A DNA stretch of 64,000 nucleotides from Flavobacteriales bacterium (GTDB lineage: Bacteria > Bacteroidota > Bacteroidia > Flavobacteriales > Weeksellaceae), in contig JACJZS010000002.1 in the NCBI GenBank assembly GCA_020635515.1, forward strand, positions 1,412,001 through 1,476,000, in the 5' to 3' direction. Below the pieces are notes generated by a model. It worked only from the letters and a program-made list of their open reading frames with translations. It had not been told where the DNA came from and made no database searches. A program made the translations under genes and the position numbers. This document shows positions 54,071 to 63,557 of the stretch, in pieces. Position 1 is the first letter of the stretch. Each line of letters begins with the position of its first letter.

Positions 54071-54661
54071 ATGGAATTTATAAACCAAAGTTGGGACTCT
54101 ATACTTAGTATATTTTTAGGAATAGGATTGGCTGCTGCTGCTGGATTTAGGGTTTTTGTTCCTCTTTTTATAGTAAGTTTGGCAACTCATTTTGGGTTTG
54201 GTAATTATTTAGACGAATCGCCTACGTGGAGTTGGTTGGGTAATACGCCTACTTTGATTGCTTTGGGAATGGCAATGTTTCTTGAAATAACTGCTTATTT
54301 TATTCCTTATGTAGATAATTTATTAGATACGATTGCAATTCCACTAGCAGGAATCGCAGGAACTTTTCTTATGGCAAGTCAAATGATGGAGTTTTCCCCA
54401 TTATTTACTTGGGGATTAGCTATAATTGCAGGAGGAGGAACCGCCATGGGAATTAAGTCAACAATTTCTGCTGGAAGAGTCGCATCTACTGCTACTACCG
54501 TAGGAACAGGTAATTTTATTGTAGCTTCCACCGAAACAGCTACAGCTTCATTTTTAGGTGTTTTGTCAATTTTTTTACCAGTTATTGCTTTTGCTTTTGC
54601 TGTTTTTATAGCTGTATATGTATGCAAATTTCGAAAAAAGTTAAAAAGAATATTTAGATAA
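54071..54661 (+). CDS. DUF4126 family membrane protein
   Basis: A 196-residue membrane protein with about five helices and a glycine/alanine-rich start LGIGLAAAAGFRVFVPLF. The pattern matches DUF4126 proteins, whose function is unknown. ATG 54071 is preferred over 54044 because it begins right at the conserved region. The following epimerase gene starts 40 bp later. Confidence 0.75.
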   Translation: MEFINQSWDSILSIFLGIGLAAAAGFRVFVPLFIVSLATHFGFGNYLDESPTWSWLGNTPTLIALGMAMFLEITAYFIPYVDNLLDTIAIPLAGIAGTFLMASQMMEFSPLFTWGLAIIAGGGTAMGIKSTISAGRVASTATTVGTGNFIVASTETATASFLGVLSIFLPVIAFAFAVFIAVYVCKFRKKLKRIFR

Positions 54662-54701
54662 TTTGATAAAAAAACTGTACTTTTCCTTAAATTTTTCAAT
54701 C

Positions 54702-55610
54702 ATGAAAATAATAATTGCAGGAGGTAGTGGGTTTATAGGAGAAAGTTTAATTCAACATTTTAAAAAACAGGAAAACTCAATATACGTTCTTACTCGAGGA
54801 AAAACTCAATGTAAAAATTCGATTAATTATGTTAATTGGGACGGAATTTCTGTTTCCTCTTGGAAAGATTGCCTTGAACATTCTGATATTTTGATTAATC
54901 TTAGTGGGAAAAGCATTAATTGTAGATTCACAGAGCAAAATAAACAAGATTTAATTGAAAGTAGAATTAATCCTGTAAATGCACTAAATAAAGCAATTAA
55001 AACAATAGAGAATCCACCTAAAGTTTTTATACAAGCATCTGCAATAGGATTTTATGGCGAAGCAAGAGAAAAAACAGATGAGAGCTCTCCTGTAGGAACA
55101 GGTTTTTTAGCAGAGCTTTCTCAGAAATGGGAACATGCATTTCTTTCTAAGTCAACACCTAATACCAGAAAAATTGTATTGCGTTTTGGTCTTGCGTTAG
55201 GTAATGGAGGAGCTTTGAAACCATTAATTAAAATTACAAAGTTATATCTTGGAGGAAGAATAGGAAACGGACAAACAATTATGAGTTGGTTTCATGTAGA
55301 TGAACTGGGATTAATCATTGAATACTTGTATGAAAGTGAAAATTTATCAGGGATTTTTAATATTTGTTCTCCTAATTCTGTAACAAATAAAGACTTTATG
55401 CAGAGTCTTCGAAAAGTGTTAAATAAACCGTGGTCGCCACCTGTGCCAAAATTTATATTTAAATTGGTTTCTAAATACATAATGCAAGCAGAACCAGAAC
55501 TTGTACTTACCAATCAGAATATTTATCCCAAAAAACTCATTGGTGCAGGATATTTATTTAAATATAAAAAGTTGAATGATGCTTTAAATTCAATTATACA
55601 TAAAAGATAA
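54702..55610 (+). CDS. TIGR01777-type NAD(P)-dependent epimerase/dehydratase
   Basis: A 302-residue SDR-fold protein. It starts with the nucleotide-binding GGSGFIGESL and carries the family segments INLSGKSINCRFTEQNK and FIQASAIGFYGE. The C-terminal DUF1731-like part follows. Relatives include SulA-like and YfcH proteins with no fixed function. ATG 54702 is used because it places the Rossmann strand MKIIIAGGSGFIG at the N-terminus. Confidence 0.88.
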   Translation: MKIIIAGGSGFIGESLIQHFKKQENSIYVLTRGKTQCKNSINYVNWDGISVSSWKDCLEHSDILINLSGKSINCRFTEQNKQDLIESRINPVNALNKAIKTIENPPKVFIQASAIGFYGEAREKTDESSPVGTGFLAELSQKWEHAFLSKSTPNTRKIVLRFGLALGNGGALKPLIKITKLYLGGRIGNGQTIMSWFHVDELGLIIEYLYESENLSGIFNICSPNSVTNKDFMQSLRKVLNKPWSPPVPKFIFKLVSKYIMQAEPELVLTNQNIYPKKLIGAGYLFKYKKLNDALNSIIHKR

Positions 55611-55672
55611 ATATGATTGATTCCGCTTTTATGTAAAGAATTTAATTGTTTCTTTTTCAGTGAAATACTATA

Positions 55673-55713
55673 TGTGACTTTGATTACATTGAGTGTTGTG
55701 TAACTAGATTACA
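55673..55713. promoter_or_regulatory. Tandem Crp/Fnr-like palindromes at the RND pump promoter
   Basis: TGTAA-CTAGA-TTACA (55699-55713) is a perfect inverted repeat overlapping the -7 element. TGTGA-CTTTGA-TTACA (55673-55688) is a near copy upstream, overlapping the -33 region. The operon ends with a Crp/Fnr-family gene, which is the natural candidate to bind here. Confidence 0.5.
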
Positions 55714-55717
55714 TTTG
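55689..55717 (+). promoter_or_regulatory. Promoter of the RND efflux operon
   Basis: TTG (55689-55691), an 18-nt spacer and TACATTTG (55710-55717) match the consensus in both elements, 20 bp before ATG 55737 at 55738. Confidence 0.68.
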
Positions 55718-55736
55718 CTGAAAAAGGAACAGTACT

Positions 55737-57047
55737 ATGCGAATAAAATTTTTCTTTCTACTGAATATTTTTTCTTTAAGTCTTTTTTCTCAAGAAAAAA
55801 TTTCATTACAAGAGGTGTTAAATGAGGTAAAATTAAACAGTAGAGCTATTGCTAAAAACTCATTAGAGATAGTTTCTGTAGAAAAAGACTTACAAAAGTT
55901 TAAATCTACATACCTTCCAAATGTAAATATTTCGTACTCAGGTGTTAGTACAAATAATCCTCTTAATGTTTTTGGTTCCAAATTGCAACAATCCGTAGTG
56001 ACTATGGAGGATTTTAATCCTACTATTCTTAATAATCCCGACAACTATTTTAATTTTAATACCAAAATATCGGTACAACAACCAATTATTAATTTAGATG
56101 TAATAGCTTCAAAAAAAGGTGTTTTATCGCAAATAAATGCTCTAACTTTAAAAGGAAATCGTATCCAAAGTACACTGGATTATGAAGTTAAAAAAGTATA
56201 TGCGGATTTAGTTTTTATTTATGAAGCAATTGATGTAAATAGCAAAGCATTAGAAACATACAAAGAGAACGAACGTGTCGTTCAAAATAACTTACAAGAA
56301 GGATTTATTGATAAAACAGAGCTATTAGGGATTCAAATTGAAGTTAAAAATATAGAATATCAGAATTTAGATTTAAAGCAGAATATTGCTAACCTTTCCG
56401 ATTATCTTTCTTATTTAATGGGGAAACCTTTAGGAACTGTATATAAACCTACTCCAGATGATATAGCATTTGTAGGTAATGAAAACTCATCAATAATAAA
56501 CCGTTCTGATTTTCAATCTATGAAGAAAATGATTGAAAGTCAACAAACCATGTTAGATGTTCAGAATAAAAAATCCCTACCTAGACTTAATGGATTTGGT
56601 GAATTTAATTTTAATGACGAAAAACCTCTAGGATTTAATGCTAATTCGTATATGGTTGGTTTGCAACTTTCTTGGGAATTATTTGATGGTAATAAAAGAA
56701 AGTATGAGAAAGAGAAAATTCAGTCACAAATTGCGGTTATACAATCTGAGTTAGATAATCAAATGGCACAATCAGAGATGGAACTCAGTAAAGAAATTCG
56801 AGAAGTAGAAAAGCTGAAATTTCAAATTAACTTAGAACAAAGTAATGTAGAAAAAGCAAAAGAAAATTTAAGAATCAAAAAAGATAGATTTACTTCTGGT
56901 TTACTTAAAACCAGTGATTTAATGGTTGCAGAAACTCAATTACTCGAAAAGCAACTAAACTTACTCAAAGTGAAAAATGAGCTTCTAAAAAAACAATTTA
57001 AAATCGAATACCTAACGGAATCAAACATTAACAAAGAAATACAATAA
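55737..57047 (+). CDS. TolC family outer-membrane efflux protein
   Basis: A 436-residue outer-membrane channel of the TolC/OEP family. A signal peptide (to LFSQE, about residue 20) is followed by two similar halves of long helices and barrel strands. Conserved-looking parts are LPNVNISYSG in the first half and LPRLNGFGEFNF in the second. It forms the exit duct of the tripartite pump encoded with the two following genes (gaps of 3 and 25 bp). Confidence 0.9.
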   Translation: MRIKFFFLLNIFSLSLFSQEKISLQEVLNEVKLNSRAIAKNSLEIVSVEKDLQKFKSTYLPNVNISYSGVSTNNPLNVFGSKLQQSVVTMEDFNPTILNNPDNYFNFNTKISVQQPIINLDVIASKKGVLSQINALTLKGNRIQSTLDYEVKKVYADLVFIYEAIDVNSKALETYKENERVVQNNLQEGFIDKTELLGIQIEVKNIEYQNLDLKQNIANLSDYLSYLMGKPLGTVYKPTPDDIAFVGNENSSIINRSDFQSMKKMIESQQTMLDVQNKKSLPRLNGFGEFNFNDEKPLGFNANSYMVGLQLSWELFDGNKRKYEKEKIQSQIAVIQSELDNQMAQSEMELSKEIREVEKLKFQINLEQSNVEKAKENLRIKKDRFTSGLLKTSDLMVAETQLLEKQLNLLKVKNELLKKQFKIEYLTESNINKEIQ

Positions 57048-57050
57048 AAG

Positions 57051-58157
57051 ATGAAAATAATAAATATTACTACTGCTTTAGTTACACTCTTACTACTATC
57101 TTGTGGCAAAAATCAAGAAAAAGAGAATACTCAAAAAGATACTGAAAAAGCTATTTTGGTGGAAGTTTCACAGAAAGAATATCCACAAGAAGTAGATGAA
57201 AACACATTTAGAATAAATGGAAAAATAGAATCTTCTCGAACTTCGAATCTAAGTCCTAAAATAATGGGAAGAATTATAAAAATGAATATAAAGGAAGGAG
57301 AAAAAGTAAAAGCAGGACAAGTAATTGCGATTATTAATTCAGATGATTTACAAGCTCAAAAATCCCAAGCTAATGCTGGAATATCAGAAGCACAATCTGC
57401 GTATGATAACGCTTTAATTAATTTTAATCGGTTTAAAAAATTATACGAGCAACAAAGTGCTACAAAATTTGAATACGACAATGCAAAAATGCAATTAGAC
57501 ATGGCGAAAAGTAAGGTGGAACAAGCTCAATCTAACAAAAGACAAATCAATACAATGATTAGAGAAGCATCTATTACGGCACCTTTTAGTGGAGTTATTA
57601 CAAAAAAATATACAGAAGAAGGAGGTTTAGCTTCTCCGGGAATGCCTGTTGTAACTATTGAATCAACAGGAGATTTAGTTATTCGTGCGATGGTTCCAGA
57701 AAATGAAATTTCAAATATCAAACAAGGACAAGAAGTAAGCGTTTTGCTAAATTCATTAAGTAAAACCATTACAGGTAAAATTGCGTTAATTAATTCGTCT
57801 TCACAATTTACAGGAAGTCAATACGAAGTAGAAATAAAATTAGATGTTTCTCCTGAAGTTCGCAGTTTGTTGAAATCGGGAATGTATGCAGATATTTTGG
57901 TGAAGCGATTATTTCCTTCAGAAAAAAAATCCAATACAACTAATGTTCGTGTCCTTAAAAAGTTTATAGTAGAAAAAGGTCAATTAAAAGGAATTTATAC
58001 TGTTTCAGATGATAACCATGCGATTTTACGTTGGATTCAAGTAGGAAAAGACTATGGCGATTCGTATGAAGTGATTTCAGGACTCAATCCTAATGAAAAA
58101 TACATTACGACAGCTGACGGGAAATTATACAACCGAGCTAAAGTTAAGATTAAGTAA
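57051..58157 (+). CDS. RND efflux periplasmic adaptor (membrane fusion protein)
   Basis: A 368-residue lipoprotein adaptor; the lipobox is LLLLSCGK (Cys 19). The biotinyl-lipoyl hairpin is seen in GRIIKMNIKEGEKVKAGQVI and its partner strand ITAPFSGVITKKYTEEGG. A coiled-coil hairpin (about 90-170) lies between them. The beta-barrel and membrane-proximal domains follow. It links the RND pump to the TolC-type channel. Confidence 0.92.
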   Translation: MKIINITTALVTLLLLSCGKNQEKENTQKDTEKAILVEVSQKEYPQEVDENTFRINGKIESSRTSNLSPKIMGRIIKMNIKEGEKVKAGQVIAIINSDDLQAQKSQANAGISEAQSAYDNALINFNRFKKLYEQQSATKFEYDNAKMQLDMAKSKVEQAQSNKRQINTMIREASITAPFSGVITKKYTEEGGLASPGMPVVTIESTGDLVIRAMVPENEISNIKQGQEVSVLLNSLSKTITGKIALINSSSQFTGSQYEVEIKLDVSPEVRSLLKSGMYADILVKRLFPSEKKSNTTNVRVLKKFIVEKGQLKGIYTVSDDNHAILRWIQVGKDYGDSYEVISGLNPNEKYITTADGKLYNRAKVKIK

Positions 58158-58182
58158 ATAATATTTGATAAAAGAAAACTCT

Positions 58183-61100
58183 ATGAACAGTCAAGATATA
58201 AATAATGGAATTTCTGGGAAAATAGCTAATGCTTTCCTAAAGTCTAAACTTACGGTTTTATTGATAGGTGTATTTATGGCAATAGGTATTTATAGTGTAA
58301 TGCTTATTCCTAGTGAAGAAGAACCTCAAATTCAGATTCCTATTGCAGATGTTTATGTGCAGTATCCTGGTGCGAATCCTAAAGAGGTAGAAAATAGAGT
58401 AGCAGTTCCATTAGAAAAGATGATTTCTAACATCAAAGGTGTGGAATATGTTTATTCTACTTCTATGAACGGACAAGTAGCAGTGATAGTTCAGTTTTAT
58501 GTAGGAGAAGATATTGAACGTTCCATTGTAAAGTTATATGATGAAATCAATAAGAATATGGATAAATTGCCACAAGGTGTTTCCATGCCTTTGGTAAAAA
58601 CTCGTAGTATAGACGATGTTCCTATGATGTCTTTAACCTTGTGGAGCGACACTCGCGATGATTATATGCTTAAACAAATAGGAGAGGAGCTTGCTTCTGA
58701 AATAAAAAAAGTTCCTGATGTTGCAAATATTAACACAATAGGAGGGAGAAATCGTCAGATTCAAATTGAGGTAGATAAGTCAAAATTGGCTTCAAATAAT
58801 GTAGATTTATTGAGTATTTCTAAAATGTTTCCTGCGAATAATGTTCAATTACAAACAGGTAATTTGATTTCTAATGATTCGGTATATGCAGTTCAAACAG
58901 GTGTCTTTTTAAACAGCAAAGAAGATGTTGCAGGTATCATTATAGGAAATAATGGAAACAATCCTGTATACTTAGATCAAGTAGCAACCGTTTACGATGG
59001 AGCTCAAAAACCTTCTGAATATGTGAGTTTTGGTTATGGGAAATCATCTAATGAAAATCAATATTCTTCTAATTATCCTGCAGTAACTTTAGCAATAAAT
59101 AAAAAGAAAGGAGCTGATGCAAAGAAAATTGCAACTCAAATAGAAGAGCAAATAAAAAGCTTACATTCTTCGCTTATCACAGATGATATTCATATTTCTA
59201 TAACTCGTAATTATGGAGAAACGGCTTCTGCAAAAGTAGATGAATTATTAATGCACTTGGGAATTGCTATTTTTGCTGTAACTATTTTAGTTATGTTAGC
59301 AATGGGATGGCGAGGAGGATTGGTGGTATTTCTTTCTGTTCCAACAACTTTTGCATTGACTCTATTTGCATATTATGTAATGGGATATACTCTTAATCGT
59401 ATTACTTTATTTGCATTGGTTTTTGTGGTGGGAATTGTGGTAGATGATAGTATAATTATTGCGGAAAATATGCATAGACATTTCCATGATCGTAAATTAC
59501 CTTTCCATAAGGCAGCTATTTTTGCTATAAATGAAGTTGGTAATCCTACTATTTTAGCTACGTTTACTGTAATTGCTGCAATTCTTCCTATGGCTTTTGT
59601 TAGCGGTATGATGGGGCCTTATATGAGTCCGATGCCAATAGGAGCAAGTATTGCGATGTTGTTTTCTCTTATTATTGCTCTTACCATAACGCCATACCTT
59701 GGTTATAAATTTTTGCTTTCAAAGTCGGATAGAGAAAATGCTGATAAAATGAGTCACAAAGAAGATAATATTCATTCGTCGTTGGTTGATTTTGAATACC
59801 ATGGAGATGAAAATTATGAAGTAGATGTAGATGAGGTAAATAAGGATTTAAAATCAGATATGAAAAAAAATAAAATCTATCAATTTTACAATAGATTTTT
59901 GCTTCCTCTACTTAATAGTAAAAAAAGAAGATATACGGTTCTAGGATTAACTTTTGGTGTTTTAATGGTTTCTATGTTAGCGTTTTATTTTAAATGGGTC
60001 GCTGTAAAAATGCTTCCTTTTGATAATAAAAATGAGTTTCAAGTAGTTGTTGATATGCCCGAAGGTACTAGCTTGGAACGAACCAATGCCATAACTCAAG
60101 AACTAGCAAATTATTTATCTCAACAAGACAATGTAGTTTCGTATCAAACGTATGTAGGAACTTCTTCTCCTATTACGTTTAACGGATTGGTACGTCATTA
60201 TGACATCAGAAGACTTCCTAATCAGGCAGATATTCAAGTAAATCTAACGGATAAACACAATCGTTCTGAGCAAAGCCATGATATTGCTAAATTGGTTCGT
60301 CCGCAACTTCAAAAAATTGCTCAAAAATACAACGCAAATGTAAAAGTGGTAGAAGTTCCACCTGGACCTCCTGTTTTGAGTACTATTGTAGCAGAAATCT
60401 ATGGTCCTGATTATAATGAGCAGGTAAAAATAGCAGATCAAATAAAATCCATATTATCAAAAACGCCAGATGTTGTAGATGTGGATTGGTATGTAGAAAA
60501 AGAGCAACCGAAGTTTATATTTGATATAGATAAAACCAAATCCATGTCTTATGGAATTGCTCCTGCTCAAATTGCACAAACGATGAATTTAGCTTTGGGG
60601 AACCAACCTATAGGAGCTTTATACTCTCCAAGTTCCGCAAATCCTATAAATGTTGTAATTGATATTCCCAATAAAGATAAAACAACAATAAGTGACATAG
60701 GAGGAATCAATATTACTTCTCAGAGAGGAGAGTCAATACCTTTGAGTGATTTGGTAAACATAAAAGAAACAACTCAGAATCGTAGTATCTACAGAAAAAA
60801 TCAAAGAGAGGTAGTATACGTAACTGCAGATATGGCGGGAGAATTAGAAAGTCCTGTATATGCGATTATGGATATGGAAAATAAATTAAAACAAATAAAA
60901 CTCCCTAAAGGATATTCTCTTGAAGAAAAGTACATGGAAACCCCTGATAGTGAAACAAATTATGGAGTGAAGTGGGACGGAGAATGGCAAATTACCTTAG
61001 AAGTTTTTCGTGATTTAGGAATTGCCTTTGCCATAGTAATTTTAATAATTTATATTTTGATTGTTGGTTGGTTCCAAAACTTTAAAACACCAGTAATAAT

Positions 61101-61491
61101 GATGATAGCAATACCTTTATCTTTGATAGGAATTGTAGTTGGGCATATGCTTTTAGGTGCGTATTTTACAGCTACTTCCATGATTGGTTTTATTGCTTTG
61201 GCGGGAGTCATGGTTCGGAATTCTGTGCTATTGATAGACTTTATTAATATTCGATTGGAAGAAAAGATACCATTAAAAGAAGCTATTTTGGAAGCAGGAG
61301 CTGTGCGTACCATACCTATATTACTCACAGCAGGAGCTGTTGCGATAGGAGCACTTATTATTCTTTTTGATCCTATTTTTCAAGGTTTGGCAATTTCTCT
61401 TATAGGAGGAACTATAGCTTCTACTTTACTTACATTAATTGTTGTTCCCACTGTATTTTATATGGTAGAAAAAAATAAATACGAAAAATAA
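58183..61491 (+). CDS. RND efflux transporter permease (AcrB/HAE family)
   Basis: A 1102-residue inner-membrane proton-driven pump. The first helix and periplasmic part begin YPGANPKEVENRVAVPLE. The proton-relay aspartates are in GIVVDDSIIIAEN, and FALAG-type repeats appear in the second half as IGFIALAGVMVRNSVLLIDF. I chose ATG 58183 rather than TTG 58165. An insertion of about 50 acidic residues lies in the central cytoplasmic loop before KRRYTVLG. Substrate unknown; drugs or metabolites are likely, since heavy-metal motifs are not obvious. Confidence 0.94.
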   Translation: MNSQDINNGISGKIANAFLKSKLTVLLIGVFMAIGIYSVMLIPSEEEPQIQIPIADVYVQYPGANPKEVENRVAVPLEKMISNIKGVEYVYSTSMNGQVAVIVQFYVGEDIERSIVKLYDEINKNMDKLPQGVSMPLVKTRSIDDVPMMSLTLWSDTRDDYMLKQIGEELASEIKKVPDVANINTIGGRNRQIQIEVDKSKLASNNVDLLSISKMFPANNVQLQTGNLISNDSVYAVQTGVFLNSKEDVAGIIIGNNGNNPVYLDQVATVYDGAQKPSEYVSFGYGKSSNENQYSSNYPAVTLAINKKKGADAKKIATQIEEQIKSLHSSLITDDIHISITRNYGETASAKVDELLMHLGIAIFAVTILVMLAMGWRGGLVVFLSVPTTFALTLFAYYVMGYTLNRITLFALVFVVGIVVDDSIIIAENMHRHFHDRKLPFHKAAIFAINEVGNPTILATFTVIAAILPMAFVSGMMGPYMSPMPIGASIAMLFSLIIALTITPYLGYKFLLSKSDRENADKMSHKEDNIHSSLVDFEYHGDENYEVDVDEVNKDLKSDMKKNKIYQFYNRFLLPLLNSKKRRYTVLGLTFGVLMVSMLAFYFKWVAVKMLPFDNKNEFQVVVDMPEGTSLERTNAITQELANYLSQQDNVVSYQTYVGTSSPITFNGLVRHYDIRRLPNQADIQVNLTDKHNRSEQSHDIAKLVRPQLQKIAQKYNANVKVVEVPPGPPVLSTIVAEIYGPDYNEQVKIADQIKSILSKTPDVVDVDWYVEKEQPKFIFDIDKTKSMSYGIAPAQIAQTMNLALGNQPIGALYSPSSANPINVVIDIPNKDKTTISDIGGINITSQRGESIPLSDLVNIKETTQNRSIYRKNQREVVYVTADMAGELESPVYAIMDMENKLKQIKLPKGYSLEEKYMETPDSETNYGVKWDGEWQITLEVFRDLGIAFAIVILIIYILIVGWFQNFKTPVIMMIAIPLSLIGIVVGHMLLGAYFTATSMIGFIALAGVMVRNSVLLIDFINIRLEEKIPLKEAILEAGAVRTIPILLTAGAVAIGALIILFDPIFQGLAISLIGGTIASTLLTLIVVPTVFYMVEKNKYEK

Positions 61492-61509
61492 TCATTAAAA
61501 AAAACGTCT

Positions 61510-61713
61510 ATGAATAGAACACAAATTATAAGAATGGTAGCAGGGATTTTAGTTCTTACTTCTATAGCATTAGGGAAATACGTAAATGTCAATTGGTTTT
61601 GGCTTGGGATATTTGTAGGAGCTAATCTTTTACAATCCTCCTTTACAAAATGGTGTTTGCTAGAAGAAATTCTAAAAAAACGAAATATTCCAAGTGAATG
61701 TGATAAACCTTAA
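61510..61713 (+). CDS. DUF2892 family small membrane protein
   Basis: A 67-residue protein with two short helices beginning NRTQIIRMVAGILVLTSIALG, the pattern of YgaP-like DUF2892 proteins. The C-terminal part has KWCLLEEILKK. It lies 18 bp after the RND permease and 43 bp before the regulator, so it belongs to the pump operon. Function unknown. Confidence 0.82.
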   Translation: MNRTQIIRMVAGILVLTSIALGKYVNVNWFWLGIFVGANLLQSSFTKWCLLEEILKKRNIPSECDKP

Positions 61714-61756
61714 TTTAAAAGGTATAATTATTGATTGATAAACCAAAAATAAAAGT

Positions 61757-62389
61757 ATGGACAAATTAAAGCAAACTTTTCCAAACTTTGAAGAAGAACT
61801 TTTACAGGAAATAGAACAAGTAGGAATTCATAAATCTTTTCCAAAAGGAGAGTTGATATTAAATCAAAATCAATACATTCGGAGTATTCCCTTAATTTTA
61901 AAAGGACATATAAAAATAACTCGACATGGAGAAAATTCAAGCGAAATTATTCTATATCATCTAAGTCCAGGAGAAACTTGTGCTACTACATTGCAGTGTT
62001 GTGAACGACATTCCAAATCAAAAATTACTGCAATATCCGAAAGTGAAGTAGATTTAATTTTGATTCCTGTGGAGTATTTTGAAAAATGGACAAAAAAATA
62101 TCCTACATGGCAATTTTTTATACTGATGAACTACAAAGAAAAGTTCAACAACATGATGCAAATCATAGATAAAATATCTTTTGGGAATTTAAACGAGCGA
62201 ATCGAAGAATACCTTACAGAAAAAATGCATACCATAAAATCAAATACGATTGAAATTACACATCAACAAATAGCATACGATTTAAACTCTTCTCGGGAAG
62301 TAATTTCCAAATACCTGAAGAAATTAGAAAATAAAAAGAAACTAGAATTAAAACGCGGTAAAATTATACTAAATCAACATTATTTTTAA
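61757..62389 (+). CDS. Crp/Fnr-family transcriptional regulator
   Basis: A 210-residue regulator with an N-terminal cyclic-nucleotide-binding beta-roll (about 20-115) and a C-terminal HTH (ITHQQIAYDLNSSREVISKYLKKL). The cAMP-binding residues of true Crp are absent. C75, C81 and C82 (ETCATTLQCCERH) lie at the effector position and may sense redox or metals. It ends the efflux operon and probably regulates it through the palindromes at 55673-55713. Its 3' end overlaps the convergent nucleoside phosphorylase gene by 26 bp. Confidence 0.88.
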   Translation: MDKLKQTFPNFEEELLQEIEQVGIHKSFPKGELILNQNQYIRSIPLILKGHIKITRHGENSSEIILYHLSPGETCATTLQCCERHSKSKITAISESEVDLILIPVEYFEKWTKKYPTWQFFILMNYKEKFNNMMQIIDKISFGNLNERIEEYLTEKMHTIKSNTIEITHQQIAYDLNSSREVISKYLKKLENKKKLELKRGKIILNQHYF

Positions 62390-63221
62390 TTCGTTCTATG
62401 CACCAAGCAATTAGCTTTTTTTCTGTTTCCTTAGGATTCGAACTAAAACTTTCTAGTTTTCGATTTGCTAAAATTGCATTTACAGTTACAGCTTTGTGTC
62501 CTAGAAGTGAGGAAAATGCGTAAATCATAGAAGTTTCCATTTCAAAATTAGAAATTCCTAGTTGGTTTAATTTTTCGAGCATATTCTCATCTATGGTGGA
62601 AAGTCGCAATTTTCTTCCTTGTGGAGCATAAAAACCAAGCAATGTGCCTGTGATTTTTATGTGTTTGGCATCTGAAAAATAAGAAACTAATTTTTCATCT
62701 GCTTCTGAATAATATAAAAATGGACGAATAATATCATACGGAAAATTATGTTTAAAATCATCGAACCATTTATTTTCTATTTTGTATTCAGGATAGAAAT
62801 GCATCAATCCATCAAAGCCAACTGCGGATTTTGAAACTACAAATTCGTCTGCCAAAATTGATTCATCAAGAGAACCTGAAGTACCTATCCGTATAAAGTT
62901 AAGTTGTGTTTTGTCTTTTTTGGGAGAATTGGTTTCAAAATCTAAATTGAAAAGAGCGTCGGCTTCGTTCATTACAATATCTATATTTCCAACGCCAATT
63001 CCAGTGGAAATTACGCTTATTTTTTTTTCATTTAGCATTCCTGTATGCGTTATGAATTCCCGTTTTTGTTTCTTTAGAATTATTTCATCGAAATGTGTGG
63101 AAACTTTAGGTACTCGGTCGGGATCTCCTACCAAAATTATAGTTTTAGCTAAATCTCCAGGAAGTAAATTTAGATGATAAATACTTCCATTTTCATTAAG
63201 GATTAGTTCAGAAACATTCAT
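62364..63221 (-). CDS. Nucleoside phosphorylase (uridine phosphorylase-like)
   Basis: A 285-residue PNP/UDP-family enzyme that releases bases from nucleosides with phosphate. It contains ILVGDPDRVPKVSTHFD near the N-terminus, the phosphate-binding RIGTSGSLDE, and NFEMETSMIYAFSSLLGHK, with the EMET motif that binds ribose. Length is a little longer than Udp of E. coli. It is convergent with and overlaps the regulator gene. Confidence 0.87.
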   Translation of the reverse strand: MNVSELILNENGSIYHLNLLPGDLAKTIILVGDPDRVPKVSTHFDEIILKKQKREFITHTGMLNEKKISVISTGIGVGNIDIVMNEADALFNLDFETNSPKKDKTQLNFIRIGTSGSLDESILADEFVVSKSAVGFDGLMHFYPEYKIENKWFDDFKHNFPYDIIRPFLYYSEADEKLVSYFSDAKHIKITGTLLGFYAPQGRKLRLSTIDENMLEKLNQLGISNFEMETSMIYAFSSLLGHKAVTVNAILANRKLESFSSNPKETEKKLIAWCIERIKNNVDLV

Positions 63222-63223
63222 AC

Positions 63224-63553
63224 CTATCCTCCAATCCTTTTGGTTTTGAATCCTTTTTCTTTTAGAATATCCATAATTTTATCTCTATGATTCCCTTGAA
63301 TAATGATTTGGTTATCTTTTACAGAACCACCAACACCAAGCTTAGATTTTATGTGTTTTGCTAATTCTTTTAACTGCTCATCATCTCCCAAAAAATTATC
63401 GATAATGGTAACAGGTTTTCCCGCTCGTCCTTTTTTTTCGTATTTACAAAATATAGGTTCTTTTTGAGTGTGTTTTTCTTTTGATTCTTCTACTGAAAAG
63501 TCTGACTCTTCGTGTCCAGGAAATAAATTTTTAAGTTGATCTCGTAAATCCAT
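63224..63553 (-). CDS. SUI1/eIF1-family (YciH-like) translation factor
   Basis: A 109-residue protein with the SUI1 fold: KKGRAGKPVTIIDNF, ELAKHIKSKLGVGGSVKD, and IIIQGNHRDKIMDILKEKGF. The N-terminal 35 residues are charged and variable. Bacterial members bind the small ribosomal subunit and influence start selection. It sits 2 bp before the nucleoside phosphorylase start and so is in the same operon. Confidence 0.9.
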   Translation of the reverse strand: MDLRDQLKNLFPGHEESDFSVEESKEKHTQKEPIFCKYEKKGRAGKPVTIIDNFLGDDEQLKELAKHIKSKLGVGGSVKDNQIIIQGNHRDKIMDILKEKGFKTKRIGG

Positions 63554-63557
63554 TGTA

